From: an uncultured Pelagibacteraceae bacterium
GTDB lineage: Bacteria; Pseudomonadota; Alphaproteobacteria; Pelagibacterales; Pelagibacteraceae
Reading direction: 5' to 3'
Assembly: GCA_902609675.1 (NCBI GenBank)
Contig: CACLST010000002.1
Coordinates: forward strand, 33,794 to 97,793
Length of the DNA: 64,000 nt
Of the stretch, positions 39,606-49,528 are shown piece by piece; position 1 is the stretch's first letter, and every line of letters starts with the position of its first letter. The notes under the pieces were generated by a model, which searched no databases, was not told where the DNA came from, and saw nothing but the letters and a program-made list of their open reading frames with translations. The position numbers were made by a program, and so were the translations under genes.

Positions 39606-40025
39606 ATGAAACAAAAATTTTACAACCTAGAAATTAATACAAATGGTCAAAAACTGTATGAGTTTACTGATGAAACAATTGAATGGATTAACAATAATAA
39701 CTTTAAAAATGGAATTATTAATCTCAGCATCCAACACACTAGTGCCTCACTTATTATTCAAGAAAATGCTGACCCAGATGTACAAAAAGATTTAATTAAT
39801 TATTTTGATAAATTGGTACCCATGGACAACAAGTTGTATGTCCATACTACTGAGGGAAAAGATGATATGCCAGCCCATATCAAATCTGCATTAACCAATA
39901 ATCAAATTTCTTTAAGTATAAAAGATAATGAATTACTACTAGGAACTTGGCAGGGTATATATTTGTTCGAACACAGGTTAGATGCAACAATAAGAACTGT
40001 AATTCATCATTATATTGGAGACTAA
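39606..40025 (+). CDS. YjbQ/UPF0047 family protein
   Basis: NLSIQHTSASLIIQENADPDV and LGTWQGIYLFEHR. Confidence 0.9.
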   Translation: MKQKFYNLEINTNGQKLYEFTDETIEWINNNNFKNGIINLSIQHTSASLIIQENADPDVQKDLINYFDKLVPMDNKLYVHTTEGKDDMPAHIKSALTNNQISLSIKDNELLLGTWQGIYLFEHRLDATIRTVIHHYIGD

Positions 40026-41446
40026 TTTTTTTTCTTAATTGATTGAAAAGCGCTCAAAGCATCAGCCCTAGCTTTTTCATGAATAACAATCGGCATTGGA
40101 TAGTTCGAGCCTATAATAGTATTAATTGCTTCTTGATATTTTTTTTCCATTTCCCATGGTTTGTGAATATATTTTGGTGGAACTTTTGATAATTCAGGAA
40201 CCCATTTTCTTACATAATCTCCTTGTTTATCAAATTTTTCACCCTGTAATATAGGGTTGAAAATTCTAAAATATGGTGCTGCATCTGCACCACATCCAGC
40301 CACCCATTGCCATTGTGCAACATTGTTTGCTTCATTGAAATCAAGTAAACAATTTCTGAAATATTTTTCTCCTTCTTTCCAGTTAATTCTTAAATGCTTC
40401 ACTAGAAAAGATCCAACGACCATTCTAATTCTATTGTGCATCCATCCTGTTTCGTACAATTCTCTCATTCCAGCATCAACAATTGGATAACCTGTCATTC
40501 CTTTTTTCCATGCATTTAAAAATTTAGAATTATTTACCCATGGAAACTTATCAAATTCTTTTCTTAGGTTTCCTTTAAGCATTTGTGGAAAGTAATTTAT
40601 AAGACTATGTGAAAACTCTCTCCAACCAATTTCATTGGTATATTTTTTTATACTCACATTATTTGATTTTAGTTTTTTGCATTTGTGCCAAATATCACCA
40701 ACATTTATTTGTCCATTTCTAATATATGGAGAAAGTAATGACGTACCTTTAATTGATGGAAAGTCACGATCAACACCATAATTAAGTATGCTTTTGTTGA
40801 CAAAATTATCTAAATTTTCATGGGCTTTTTGCTCTGAAGGCTCCCAATATTTTTCAAATTTCTTATACCAATCAGATTTAGGTAAAATATCTTCAGATTT
40901 TATTTGATTTTTGAACAATGTGTTTATCTTTTTACACTTCTTAACTTTGTTTATTTTATCAGGCAGTCTTTCTAAATAAAATTGCTCTGCATTTCTCCAA
41001 AAAGCACTGTAGACTTTAAAAGGTGTGCCATCATTTTTCTTAATTTTATTATATTCATTAAGCACATTTCCTTTAAAAAATTTAAAATCAATATTCTTCT
41101 TAGTAAAATCAGCACCAATTTTTTTTTCTTTTTCTAATTCATTAGGTTCATAAACTTTATTCCAATAAACAGATATTTTACTATTAGATTTTATTTTAGA
41201 AAAAAAATTTATTTCGTCATCTTTAATTATTTCCAATCCAATATTCATTTTTTTTAAATCAGATTTAAAATTTTCTAGGGATTTACTTACCCACCATTTT
41301 TGAGCCTCTCTTTTATGATCGAAAATATTACTATTAAAAATAAATACTGCGGTAACAGCATCATGTTGATTTGTAGCATAATTCAGCGCATCATTATTTT
41401 GTATTCGAAAATCATCTCTTATCCAAACAAGTGCTGTATTAACCAT
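40022..41446 (-). CDS. phrB: deoxyribodipyrimidine photolyase / cryptochrome family
   Basis: LVWIRDDFRIQNNDAL; GWREFSH; GMTGYPIVDAGMRELYETGWMHNRIRMVVGSFLVKHL. Confidence 0.95.
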   Translation of the reverse strand: MVNTALVWIRDDFRIQNNDALNYATNQHDAVTAVFIFNSNIFDHKREAQKWWVSKSLENFKSDLKKMNIGLEIIKDDEINFFSKIKSNSKISVYWNKVYEPNELEKEKKIGADFTKKNIDFKFFKGNVLNEYNKIKKNDGTPFKVYSAFWRNAEQFYLERLPDKINKVKKCKKINTLFKNQIKSEDILPKSDWYKKFEKYWEPSEQKAHENLDNFVNKSILNYGVDRDFPSIKGTSLLSPYIRNGQINVGDIWHKCKKLKSNNVSIKKYTNEIGWREFSHSLINYFPQMLKGNLRKEFDKFPWVNNSKFLNAWKKGMTGYPIVDAGMRELYETGWMHNRIRMVVGSFLVKHLRINWKEGEKYFRNCLLDFNEANNVAQWQWVAGCGADAAPYFRIFNPILQGEKFDKQGDYVRKWVPELSKVPPKYIHKPWEMEKKYQEAINTIIGSNYPMPIVIHEKARADALSAFQSIKKKN

Positions 41447-42584
41447 TTGATAACTTTTCTGATCCTTTAGACAGAAGTTCGTTATAAAGTTTTATGTCTG
41501 TATCACCTTCACATCCAATTAATAAAACGTTCGCATTCATATCCAATTCAAGATCTTTTTTAATTTGTTCATTATTGCAACTAACATTTATACTTATTAG
41601 AGCAGGTGCTGAACATTCTCCTGCAACTATGTTATCATCACCAAAGTATCCCTTAGCTAACATTGCAATTGATAGTGGTATGTCATCATCAGGAATACTT
41701 AGACAATTATTTACTGAGTTTTTTAGAATTTGCCATGGGACTAATGATACATCTCCACATGACATTCCCCCCATAATGCTCTCTTTTTCTATTTCAACTC
41801 TAGTAAGTTTGCCAGCATCAATGCTTTTTAAGACACAGTCTGCATTTTTTGGTTCAACAATAATAATTTTTGGAATTCTTTTAAAATACCGGGCAACTCC
41901 TGCAATTACACCAGAAGCCATGCCTCCAACACCTGCCTGTAAAAATATATGTGTAATATAATGATCAGTTTGTTTGGAGATTTCTTCTATCATTACCGAA
42001 TATCCAGCCATGGTTAGTTTTGGCACTTTTTTATAATCTTCCCAGGCAACATCTTGTACAATTTCCCAACCATTTTGCTTAGATTGTTTTATGCATTCAT
42101 CTAAAGAATTTTCGTAATTGCCTTTTACTCTAGTCACCTCTGCTCCAAGTTTTCGCATCTCGTCAGCCCTTGTTTCACTAACAAATTCACTTATGAAAAT
42201 TTTACATGGAATACCTAGTCTTTTTGCTCCCCAGGCAACTGATTTTCCATGATTTCCTGCTGTTGCTGTAGCAACAACTACATCTTTTCTTCCAGCTGAA
42301 ACTTCCGCTACTGCATAAGCACCACCAAGAGCTTTAAAAGATTTAAGTCCAAATCTTTTTGACTCATCCTTGTAAAAAATATTTTTAAGGCCAAGATCTT
42401 TTGAAAGTTTATTTAAATTAAGTAGAGGAGTAGGTTCATAATTCTCCCAACCAGACAAAGAATTAAATGCTTTATCAATAGTTTCTTTATTTAATACACT
42501 TAATATTTCTTGTCTACTGAATGAATAATTTTTATTTTTAATAAATGATGAAAACTTATTAATATGACTATAATTAATAGACAT
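41439..42584 (-). CDS. PLP-dependent ammonia-lyase (diaminopropionate ammonia-lyase-like)
   Basis: SFKALGGAYAVAEV (PLP Lys), TATAGNHGKSVAWGAKRLG. Confidence 0.8.
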   Translation of the reverse strand: MSINYSHINKFSSFIKNKNYSFSRQEILSVLNKETIDKAFNSLSGWENYEPTPLLNLNKLSKDLGLKNIFYKDESKRFGLKSFKALGGAYAVAEVSAGRKDVVVATATAGNHGKSVAWGAKRLGIPCKIFISEFVSETRADEMRKLGAEVTRVKGNYENSLDECIKQSKQNGWEIVQDVAWEDYKKVPKLTMAGYSVMIEEISKQTDHYITHIFLQAGVGGMASGVIAGVARYFKRIPKIIIVEPKNADCVLKSIDAGKLTRVEIEKESIMGGMSCGDVSLVPWQILKNSVNNCLSIPDDDIPLSIAMLAKGYFGDDNIVAGECSAPALISINVSCNNEQIKKDLELDMNANVLLIGCEGDTDIKLYNELLSKGSEKLSNG

Positions 42585-42587
42585 ATT

Positions 42588-43913
42588 TTAACAATCTAAG
42601 GTATTAGATCTTTCCCACTTTGTAATAGGTTTTAATTTATCAAATTTTTCTTTTGACTTGAAATTTTCAATTTCAGATTTTTTTAATTTGATATAACTGT
42701 TTAAAACATTTTTTCCAAAAGCATTTTTCATTACTGTATTAAAATTTAACAATTCTAGGGAATCTTCTAGTGTATTCGGTAATTTTTGTAGGTTAGGATA
42801 TTTTTGGTGATCAGTATACATATTACAGAATAATGGTTTTCCAGGATTAATTTTTTTTCTAATCCCATTTATGCCTGCTGCTAAAACTCCTGCTTGTAGT
42901 AAATATGGATTCGCTGACCCATCCATTAATCTAAGTTCAAATCTTCCCGGATCTGGAACTCTAATCATATGTGTTCGATTATTCCCCGTATAAGAAATAC
43001 TACTTGGTGACCATGTTGCACCAGATTTAGTCGGTGGCGCATTTATCCTTCTATAACTATTTAAAGTTGGATTAAAGAATGCTGATAATGAACCTGCATT
43101 TTTAATCACTCCACCTAAAAAATTGTATGCTAATTTACTAAGTCCAAGTTTGTCATTTTTATCTAAAAATTTATTTTTTTTCTTATCCCATAGCGAAATA
43201 TGTGCATGACATCCATTACCCGTCAGTTGCTCAAATGGTTTTGGCATAAATGTTGCTCTTAACCCATGCTTTTCTGCTATGGATTTAACCATAAATTTAA
43301 AAAATGTATGTCTATCTGCTGTAGTTAAACAGTCAGTGAAATCCCAATTCATTTCAAACTGGCCATTAGCATCTTCATGATCATTTTGATATGGGTTCCA
43401 TCCCATTGTAATCATGCAATCGCATATTTCCTTTATTAAATCATATTGTCTCATTAAAGCAGATTGGTCATAACAGGGTTTAGATTGAGTATCTCTAGGG
43501 TCTGCAATAGAGCTGCCATCAGGTGATATAAGAAAATATTCACACTCAACACCTGACTTCATTGTGTAACCTTCATTTGATAGTAATTTTATTTGCTTTT
43601 TTAACATCACTCTTGGTGATGCCTCAACAAGTTTACCGTTCATCCATAGGTCTGAAGCAAGCCAACCTACTTCTTTATTCCAAGGTAATTGAATTAAACT
43701 ACTTGGATCTGGTACAGCGAACATATCCGAGTCTGCTGGGGACATATCAAGCCAAGCTGCAAATCCAGCAAATCCAGCTCCATTTTTCTGCATCTCTTTT
43801 ATTGCTTGTGCGGGAACTAATTTAGATCTTAATACACCAAATAAATCAACGAAACTTATTAAAAAATATTTAATTTTTTTTGATTTTGCAATTTTATATA
43901 AGTCTTTTGTCAC
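42588..43913 (-). CDS. glutamine synthetase family (GlnT/GMAS-like)
   Basis: GVECEYFL, NDHEDANGQFEMNW, NGCHAHISLWD, RIRVPDPGRFELRLMD-type motifs. Confidence 0.85.
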   Translation of the reverse strand: MTKDLYKIAKSKKIKYFLISFVDLFGVLRSKLVPAQAIKEMQKNGAGFAGFAAWLDMSPADSDMFAVPDPSSLIQLPWNKEVGWLASDLWMNGKLVEASPRVMLKKQIKLLSNEGYTMKSGVECEYFLISPDGSSIADPRDTQSKPCYDQSALMRQYDLIKEICDCMITMGWNPYQNDHEDANGQFEMNWDFTDCLTTADRHTFFKFMVKSIAEKHGLRATFMPKPFEQLTGNGCHAHISLWDKKKNKFLDKNDKLGLSKLAYNFLGGVIKNAGSLSAFFNPTLNSYRRINAPPTKSGATWSPSSISYTGNNRTHMIRVPDPGRFELRLMDGSANPYLLQAGVLAAGINGIRKKINPGKPLFCNMYTDHQKYPNLQKLPNTLEDSLELLNFNTVMKNAFGKNVLNSYIKLKKSEIENFKSKEKFDKLKPITKWERSNTLDC

Positions 43914-43934
43914 TCAATCTTCTTATCATACTTT

Positions 43935-44093
43935 TTAAAAAAATGATAAAAAGAAATCTTTATAGTAAATTATATTTACAACAATAATAATTAATATAGC
44001 AAGTACCAATCCATATTTTGCCTTTGGCCATGCTAATCTTGCCATTTTACTCGGAGTTTTATTTGATTGCTCTTTTTTATTTTGCTCGTCCAT
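43935..44093 (-). CDS. small single-TM protein not in the ORF track
   Basis: 52-aa reading: MDEQNKKEQSNKTPSKMARLAWPKAKYGLVLAILIIIVVNIIYYKDFFLSFF*; fills the gap between 42588-43913 and 44145-44372. Confidence 0.55.
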   Translation of the reverse strand: MDEQNKKEQSNKTPSKMARLAWPKAKYGLVLAILIIIVVNIIYYKDFFLSFF

Positions 44094-44103
44094 TTTAATC
44101 TAA

Positions 44104-44127
44104 GGGCGCAATTAAAATTTTGCGCCC
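44104..44127 (-). other. intercistronic hairpin without clear U-tract
   Basis: GGGCGCAA-8 nt-TTGCGCCC, perfect 8-bp GC-rich stem in an AT-rich context. Confidence 0.6.
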
Positions 44128-44144
44128 CTACTACTATTATTTAT

Positions 44145-44372
44145 TTATCCGTCAGTTATATTACTTTTCCATGCATTTGAGCTTGGTCTTTTTCTTGCAA
44201 GCTTAGAAAGTTTATCACTTTCTTGTTTTGAACTTACAACAGTCCAACCTATCCAAATAACTGCAAGTATAAGGACCAATATACCTTCTGATCCTACTCC
44301 AGGATAAATAGCACCTACGACATCTTCAGCAGGTTTATTTAAGTGATCTATCCAATTAGATACTGTAGCCAT
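44145..44372 (-). CDS. small single-TM hypothetical protein adjacent to amtB
   Basis: 75 aa, GILVLILAVIWIGWTVV helix; 11 nt downstream of amtB stop. Confidence 0.7.
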   Translation of the reverse strand: MATVSNWIDHLNKPAEDVVGAIYPGVGSEGILVLILAVIWIGWTVVSSKQESDKLSKLARKRPSSNAWKSNITDG

Positions 44373-44383
44373 ATTATCCTCCT

Positions 44384-45784
44384 TTAACTACTTGAAGAAG
44401 CAACAGTGCGTTCATCTTCTTTTGCTTCCTCCATTATTTGATAGTCTAAACCAGCTAACTCAACTTCTCTTGGTATTCTGAGTTTGCCAATACCATTTAA
44501 GACTCTTGCTATAATATAGCCTGGGATCATTCCAAGAACAAAGAACATGATTATTGCACCTATGAACATTCCTAAAGGATTTATTGCAGCGTATGTAGTT
44601 CCATCCCACATAGCACCAACACTGTATCCTGAAGAAGGGTATCCATTTAATACAAAACCGCATATCACAAGTCCTGCAAACCCAGCGTAACCATGAACTG
44701 CCACTGCTCCAACTGCATCATCAATTTTGAACCTACGTTCAACCCAGTAATGCATTTTGTAAGCTATAACGACACCAATCATTCCAATTATCAAAGATTG
44801 TATTGGATGATATAAGTCATTTCCCGCAGAGGCACAGATTATTCCAGCTAAACCACTTGAGTAAGTCCAGAAAGGATCACCTTTGGAAACAACATAACCT
44901 GCTAACAATCCTCCTGAGAGAGACATTAAAAAGTTCATTGTTATTCCACTAAGTGTGGTTGGCGTTACATAAATTGTGGTTGCGGTAAAGTAGGTTACAC
45001 CTTCCATGCCATACTCAGGTCCAAGATCGTAAATTGGAATATTACAAGCAGCATAAAATCCCCAAAAACCAGTATAAATTAAGAATAATCCAACAGTTAC
45101 TAACCAAGGATTTCTTGGTCCTATGTTTCTAGGTTCACCACTTGATGAAAATTTTCCAATTCTTGGTCCCAAAACAGCAAGTACACCTAAAGCAAATCCA
45201 CCTGCTACTGCGTGAATTACTCCTGAGGCATAAGCATCATGGTAACCGAGTATCTTCAACATCCATCCGTCAAAGTGCCATCCCCATGCAGCATCTATGC
45301 TCCAAAATACAGATCCAATTGCAATCGCAAGAATTCCAAAAGCAAAAGTAGTAATTCTTTCAATTACAGCACCTGATACAATGGATGCAGCTGTCCATGA
45401 GAAAAGTAAAAATGCAGCCCAAAATACTCCACTAATATGATCTCCTAAGTTTACTGCCATCAATTCACTATTTGGCAGATACCACTTAGCACTAAAAGCT
45501 GAGTCATCTGTAATTAGCGCTGCGCTTTCATTCATTATTGATGGTGCAAGACCTGGCCCAGTTGGAAATGCCCAATAAATCCACCAACCAAATAAAAACC
45601 AAGTTACTGTTACTAAAGGTATCAGCATTGTGTTTTTCATTAATGTATGTTGATGATGTTTGTATCGGGAAGCTCCAACTTCATACATACAGAATCCTAC
45701 GTGGATAAGAAACATTAGTACTACTGTTATCCAATAGTAAAATTCTGTGAATATGGTTGTCAATGCACCTAGTTCGTCAGTCAT
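44384..45784 (-). CDS. amtB: ammonium/methylammonium transporter AmtB
   Basis: 466 aa; AWGWHFDGWM, SGVIHAVAGGFALG, VAVHGYAGFAGLV motifs. Confidence 0.92.
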   Translation of the reverse strand: MTDELGALTTIFTEFYYWITVVLMFLIHVGFCMYEVGASRYKHHQHTLMKNTMLIPLVTVTWFLFGWWIYWAFPTGPGLAPSIMNESAALITDDSAFSAKWYLPNSELMAVNLGDHISGVFWAAFLLFSWTAASIVSGAVIERITTFAFGILAIAIGSVFWSIDAAWGWHFDGWMLKILGYHDAYASGVIHAVAGGFALGVLAVLGPRIGKFSSSGEPRNIGPRNPWLVTVGLFLIYTGFWGFYAACNIPIYDLGPEYGMEGVTYFTATTIYVTPTTLSGITMNFLMSLSGGLLAGYVVSKGDPFWTYSSGLAGIICASAGNDLYHPIQSLIIGMIGVVIAYKMHYWVERRFKIDDAVGAVAVHGYAGFAGLVICGFVLNGYPSSGYSVGAMWDGTTYAAINPLGMFIGAIIMFFVLGMIPGYIIARVLNGIGKLRIPREVELAGLDYQIMEEAKEDERTVASSSS

Positions 45785-45795
45785 TTAACCTCCAA

Positions 45796-45807
45796 TTGTT
45801 TAAACAA
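45796..45807. promoter_or_regulatory. 12-bp perfect palindrome TTGTTTAAACAA just upstream of amtB start
   Basis: Direct reading; adjacent to the amtB translation start. Confidence 0.3.
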
Positions 45808-45918
45808 ATTATTTAAATATTATTATTTCGAATTATCGGATCAATCTTAAATAAAACAATTGTATCAATAAAATTTTATAATATTACAACTGTAGGTATA
45901 TATAAATTGCTGGCGATT

Positions 45919-46326
45919 CTAAAATTTACGATAAGCTTTTTTTAAATCTACCAATGGGTGATTTGGAGACATTTGAAATTTTACCAATAGTTCTCTTGCT
46001 ATCATGTCTCTATCTTGTTGATTATTTGGTAATTTAATTTTTTTCGGAATAGTTACCCAACCATTTGCATTTCTATCAAAAACTGCTGGTCTATCTTCTT
46101 CATACCCCATGTGAACATCTTCCAACCAATTTAAATCATCCCAACCCATTGCTTCGATATATTTTTTTAGGAAAGGAGTTATTCTTGAATAGTCTGGCAA
46201 TAAATTCACATCATATCTGTAACCAATAGTTTGGCCTATCATCTTTTCTCGAGCGGTTTCTTTCTTTTTACCTAACTGGCCTTTAACTTTTTTTTTGCTC
46301 GATTTTTTACTTTTTTTCTTTGGCAT
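45919..46326 (-). CDS. conserved-looking protein of unknown function linked to mgsC-like gene
   Basis: 135 aa; Lys-rich N-terminal tail then a folded-looking domain; start 2 nt after the mgsC-like stop. Confidence 0.75.
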   Translation of the reverse strand: MPKKKSKKSSKKKVKGQLGKKKETAREKMIGQTIGYRYDVNLLPDYSRITPFLKKYIEAMGWDDLNWLEDVHMGYEEDRPAVFDRNANGWVTIPKKIKLPNNQQDRDMIARELLVKFQMSPNHPLVDLKKAYRKF

Positions 46327-46328
46327 AA

Positions 46329-47723
46329 TTATATTTTATGAAAATCGTCAACTCCTACAGTGTGATTTGTACCAGAAAGCGGCACTTTTGCTAAAGCAGA
46401 AGCTTCCATTGTTAAAGCTGCCATATCTTCAGGTTCTAATGAATGGATATTAGTTTTACCACAAGCTCTTGCTAATAATTGGGCTTCTAGTGTCATAGTA
46501 TGTAGGTAATTATAAACTCTAAGAGCTGCCTCATCTGGGTTTAGTCTTTTTCTCAATTTAGGATCTTGAGTAGCAACTCCTACTGGGCAACGACCAGTAT
46601 GACAGTGATAACAATGGCCTGCTGGTACTCCCATTTCTTTTTCAAAATTAGACTCTGGAATTTCTTTATTACAATTTAGTGCAATCATAGCTCCTGTACC
46701 TATAGCGATAGCATCTGCTCCAAGAGCTAATGCTTTTGCCATGTCAGCTCCGTCTCTAACTCCACCCGCATAAATAAGAGTAACTTTTCCAGTTTTACCA
46801 ACATCATCTATTGCTCTTCTTGCTTCTCTAATTGCAGCTATTCCAGGTATACCTGTGTTTGCTGCTGCAATATGTGGACCAGCTCCTGTTGAACCTTCCA
46901 TACCATCTAAATAAATAGAGTCTGGATCACATTTAGCTGCCATACGAACATCGTCATAAACTTTTGCTGCTCCAAGTTTTAATTGTATTGGAACTTTATT
47001 TTTTGTTAATTCTCTTAGCTCTTGGACTTTTAAAGCTAAATCATCTGGTCCTAACCAATCAGGATGTCTAGCAGGCGATCTTTGATCAATGCCAGCTGGT
47101 AGTGATCTCATCTCTGCTACTTGGTCAGTAACTTTTTGACCCATCAAGTGACCACCCATTCCAACTTTTTGTCCTTGACCAATAAACACTTCAATTCCAT
47201 CAGCAAGTTGAGCATGATGAGGATTAAATCCATATCTTGATTGAATACATTGATAGTACCATTTTTCTGAATATCTTCTTTCATCAGGTATCATTCCACC
47301 TTCACCTGAACATGTTGCGCTACCGGCCATAGTCGCTCCTCTTGCAAGCGCTGTTTTTGCTTCATAGGACAAAGCTCCAAAACTCATACCTGTAATATAA
47401 ACTGGAATATCTAATTCTACTGGATTTTCACATCTTGGACCAATGATAGTTTTTGTTTCACATTTTTCTCTATAACCCTCGATTACAAATCTTGTGAGAG
47501 TTCCAGGTAAAAAAACTAAATCATCAAAGGTAGGAATCTTTTTCATTAGAGCCATACCTCTCATTCGGTATCTTCCTAACTGAGCCTTTATGTGAATGTC
47601 GTCGATTACCTCAGGTGTAAATATAGCGTTATAACCTAATAAACTTTTATTTCTTTTTGAAAATTCACTTCCACCATTCCCGTTGGAATGACCATTTGAT
47701 TTTCCGTTTTTTTTCTTTGCCAT
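46329..47723 (-). CDS. mgsC: glutamate-synthase-type FMN domain protein, probable N-methylglutamate synthase subunit C
   Basis: GEGGMIPDERRYSEKW, QLKLGAAKVYDDVRMAAKCDPDSIYLDGMEGSTGAGP, GRCPVGVATQDP; operon context. Confidence 0.85.
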   Translation of the reverse strand: MAKKKNGKSNGHSNGNGGSEFSKRNKSLLGYNAIFTPEVIDDIHIKAQLGRYRMRGMALMKKIPTFDDLVFLPGTLTRFVIEGYREKCETKTIIGPRCENPVELDIPVYITGMSFGALSYEAKTALARGATMAGSATCSGEGGMIPDERRYSEKWYYQCIQSRYGFNPHHAQLADGIEVFIGQGQKVGMGGHLMGQKVTDQVAEMRSLPAGIDQRSPARHPDWLGPDDLALKVQELRELTKNKVPIQLKLGAAKVYDDVRMAAKCDPDSIYLDGMEGSTGAGPHIAAANTGIPGIAAIREARRAIDDVGKTGKVTLIYAGGVRDGADMAKALALGADAIAIGTGAMIALNCNKEIPESNFEKEMGVPAGHCYHCHTGRCPVGVATQDPKLRKRLNPDEAALRVYNYLHTMTLEAQLLARACGKTNIHSLEPEDMAALTMEASALAKVPLSGTNHTVGVDDFHKI

Positions 47724-48577
47724 TAAATTGCTCCTTTTTTCTCGGTTGGTTCTAAAGCATCATAATTCCAGAGTTTTTTACCTGCAACGACTTTTGTCAT
47801 CTTTGAAACATCAAAATTTTCACCGATCTCGGCTACTTTAAGTTTTCTTTTGATCCAATCTATATCACTTTTTGTCATAGGTGACTCAATCGCATCACTA
47901 CCAAATGATCCAATTTTTCCACCCACATAAATAGTTCCATCATACATGGAGTCTCCAAGGTTTATACCGACATTACCTAAAATTATTATTCTTCCTCTTT
48001 GCATCATAAAGCCAGTGAATGCTCCAGCGTCACCACCAACAATAATTGTTCCACCTTTTTGATCAATTCCTGTTCTAGCGCCAACGCTACCCTTACATAT
48101 TAAATCTCCACCTCTAACTGCTGCACCAAAACATGATCCTGCATTTTTTTCTATTACTACTTTTCCTGCCATCATATTTTCTGCACATGACCATCCAACT
48201 CTACCATTAATTCTTACCGTTGGACCATCAATAGAACCAACACCAAAATAACCCAAACTTCCTTCAAATATTAAATTTAATTTATTTAACACCCCAACAC
48301 CTAAACTATGTTTTCCTTGTGGGTTCTTTATAACTATTGTTCCATAACCTTGACTCATAAGTTCATCAATTTTTTTGTTTGCCTCTTTACAATCTAGATC
48401 ATTTACATCAAGATCAATTCTTTTATTAAAATCAACATCATAAGTTCCCCAATAGTAAAAGTTTTCTGCCTCATCAGGGTTAAAAAATTTTTGTTGAGTT
48501 TTTCCTGTTAAGACTTCACTATGAAGTCCCATTGATTGTGCTTTAGTTTTTTTCTCAGTCGTTTTTAAATTTGCCAT
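47723..48577 (-). CDS. mgsB: GXGXG-domain protein, probable N-methylglutamate synthase subunit B
   Basis: Repeated GXGXG beta-helix turns (GSLGYFGVGSIDGPT...GGDAGAFTGFMMQRGRIIILGNVG); operon context. Confidence 0.83.
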   Translation of the reverse strand: MANLKTTEKKTKAQSMGLHSEVLTGKTQQKFFNPDEAENFYYWGTYDVDFNKRIDLDVNDLDCKEANKKIDELMSQGYGTIVIKNPQGKHSLGVGVLNKLNLIFEGSLGYFGVGSIDGPTVRINGRVGWSCAENMMAGKVVIEKNAGSCFGAAVRGGDLICKGSVGARTGIDQKGGTIIVGGDAGAFTGFMMQRGRIIILGNVGINLGDSMYDGTIYVGGKIGSFGSDAIESPMTKSDIDWIKRKLKVAEIGENFDVSKMTKVVAGKKLWNYDALEPTEKKGAI

Positions 48578-49506
48578 ACTTTAACCTCTCCATCAAATGG
48601 ATCATATGTGTCTATCTCTTGTGGTAAAATAGATCTTATAGCTATTTCCTCAGAACCCATTGCTACTAAATCATCTGACTCGTATAATACCAATGGTTTT
48701 GCAGCCATCGTATCTTTTGCCATTCCTAAAGAATCTTTTGTTGCAACAAAATATGTAAATACACCATCTAAGCCAGATAAACTATCTTTCATACCTTCTT
48801 CCAAAGATGCGCCATTTCTCATTTTTTCTGCTAAATAAACTGCAATTAATTCAGAGTCACATTCAGACATAAATCTCATACCTTTATTCTCTAACACTCT
48901 TCTATTATTCCAATAGTTTGTAAGTTGACCGTTGTGTACAACTGATACATCACTGAAAGGATAACCCCAAAATGGATGAGCAGATTTAATATCTACGCCA
49001 GATTCAGTTGCCATTCTAGCATGTCCAATACCATGGGTTCCTTTAACTTTTGCTAGATCATATCTTTCAGAAACTGCCTGAGCATCTCCTAGATCTTTGA
49101 TTAATTCTAATGATTTACCAATAGACAATATCTCCACACTCTCTATGCTTTCGATTTTTTTTGAAAACTCCATTAAATCCTGATCATATTTCATTTCATA
49201 TCTGTAAGAGTAAGGAGTTAACTTTTCTTCTTTTACAACTGTAGCATTAAGATTTTTTAGCATCTGGTCGACAAGTTCTTTTCTTTTGTCATAAACACTA
49301 TCATCTTCATTAACTGATGTGCTTCCTTCTCCAACATTTTCCCCAACTTTAAATCTCATTATGAAATTTTCTCCATCATTATCTGCATAGAGAGCGTATC
49401 CAGTTGAGTCAGGACCTCTATGTTTTAATGCTTGAAGCATTAACTGTAATTCATTTCCTACATCAGAGGATTTTCCTCTATGGATTAGTCCCGCAATTCC
49501 GCACAT
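48565..49506 (-). CDS. mgsA: class II glutamine amidotransferase, probable N-methylglutamate synthase subunit A
   Basis: MCGIAGLIHRG (Cys2 nucleophile), GIGHARMATES, VVHNGQLTNYW. Confidence 0.87.
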   Translation of the reverse strand: MCGIAGLIHRGKSSDVGNELQLMLQALKHRGPDSTGYALYADNDGENFIMRFKVGENVGEGSTSVNEDDSVYDKRKELVDQMLKNLNATVVKEEKLTPYSYRYEMKYDQDLMEFSKKIESIESVEILSIGKSLELIKDLGDAQAVSERYDLAKVKGTHGIGHARMATESGVDIKSAHPFWGYPFSDVSVVHNGQLTNYWNNRRVLENKGMRFMSECDSELIAVYLAEKMRNGASLEEGMKDSLSGLDGVFTYFVATKDSLGMAKDTMAAKPLVLYESDDLVAMGSEEIAIRSILPQEIDTYDPFDGEVKVWQI

Positions 49507-49528
49507 ATTTTTTCCTTCCTAAAATTAC

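Noticed and set aside
41494-41961. 155-aa plus-strand ORF opposite the PLP-dependent lyase
   Set aside because: Fully antisense to a gene with strong family motifs; no recognisable domain
45785-45918. Searched for a riboswitch or tRNA in the longest intergenic gap, upstream of amtB
   Set aside because: No cloverleaf or recognised riboswitch core seen; only a 12-bp palindrome and AT-rich sequence
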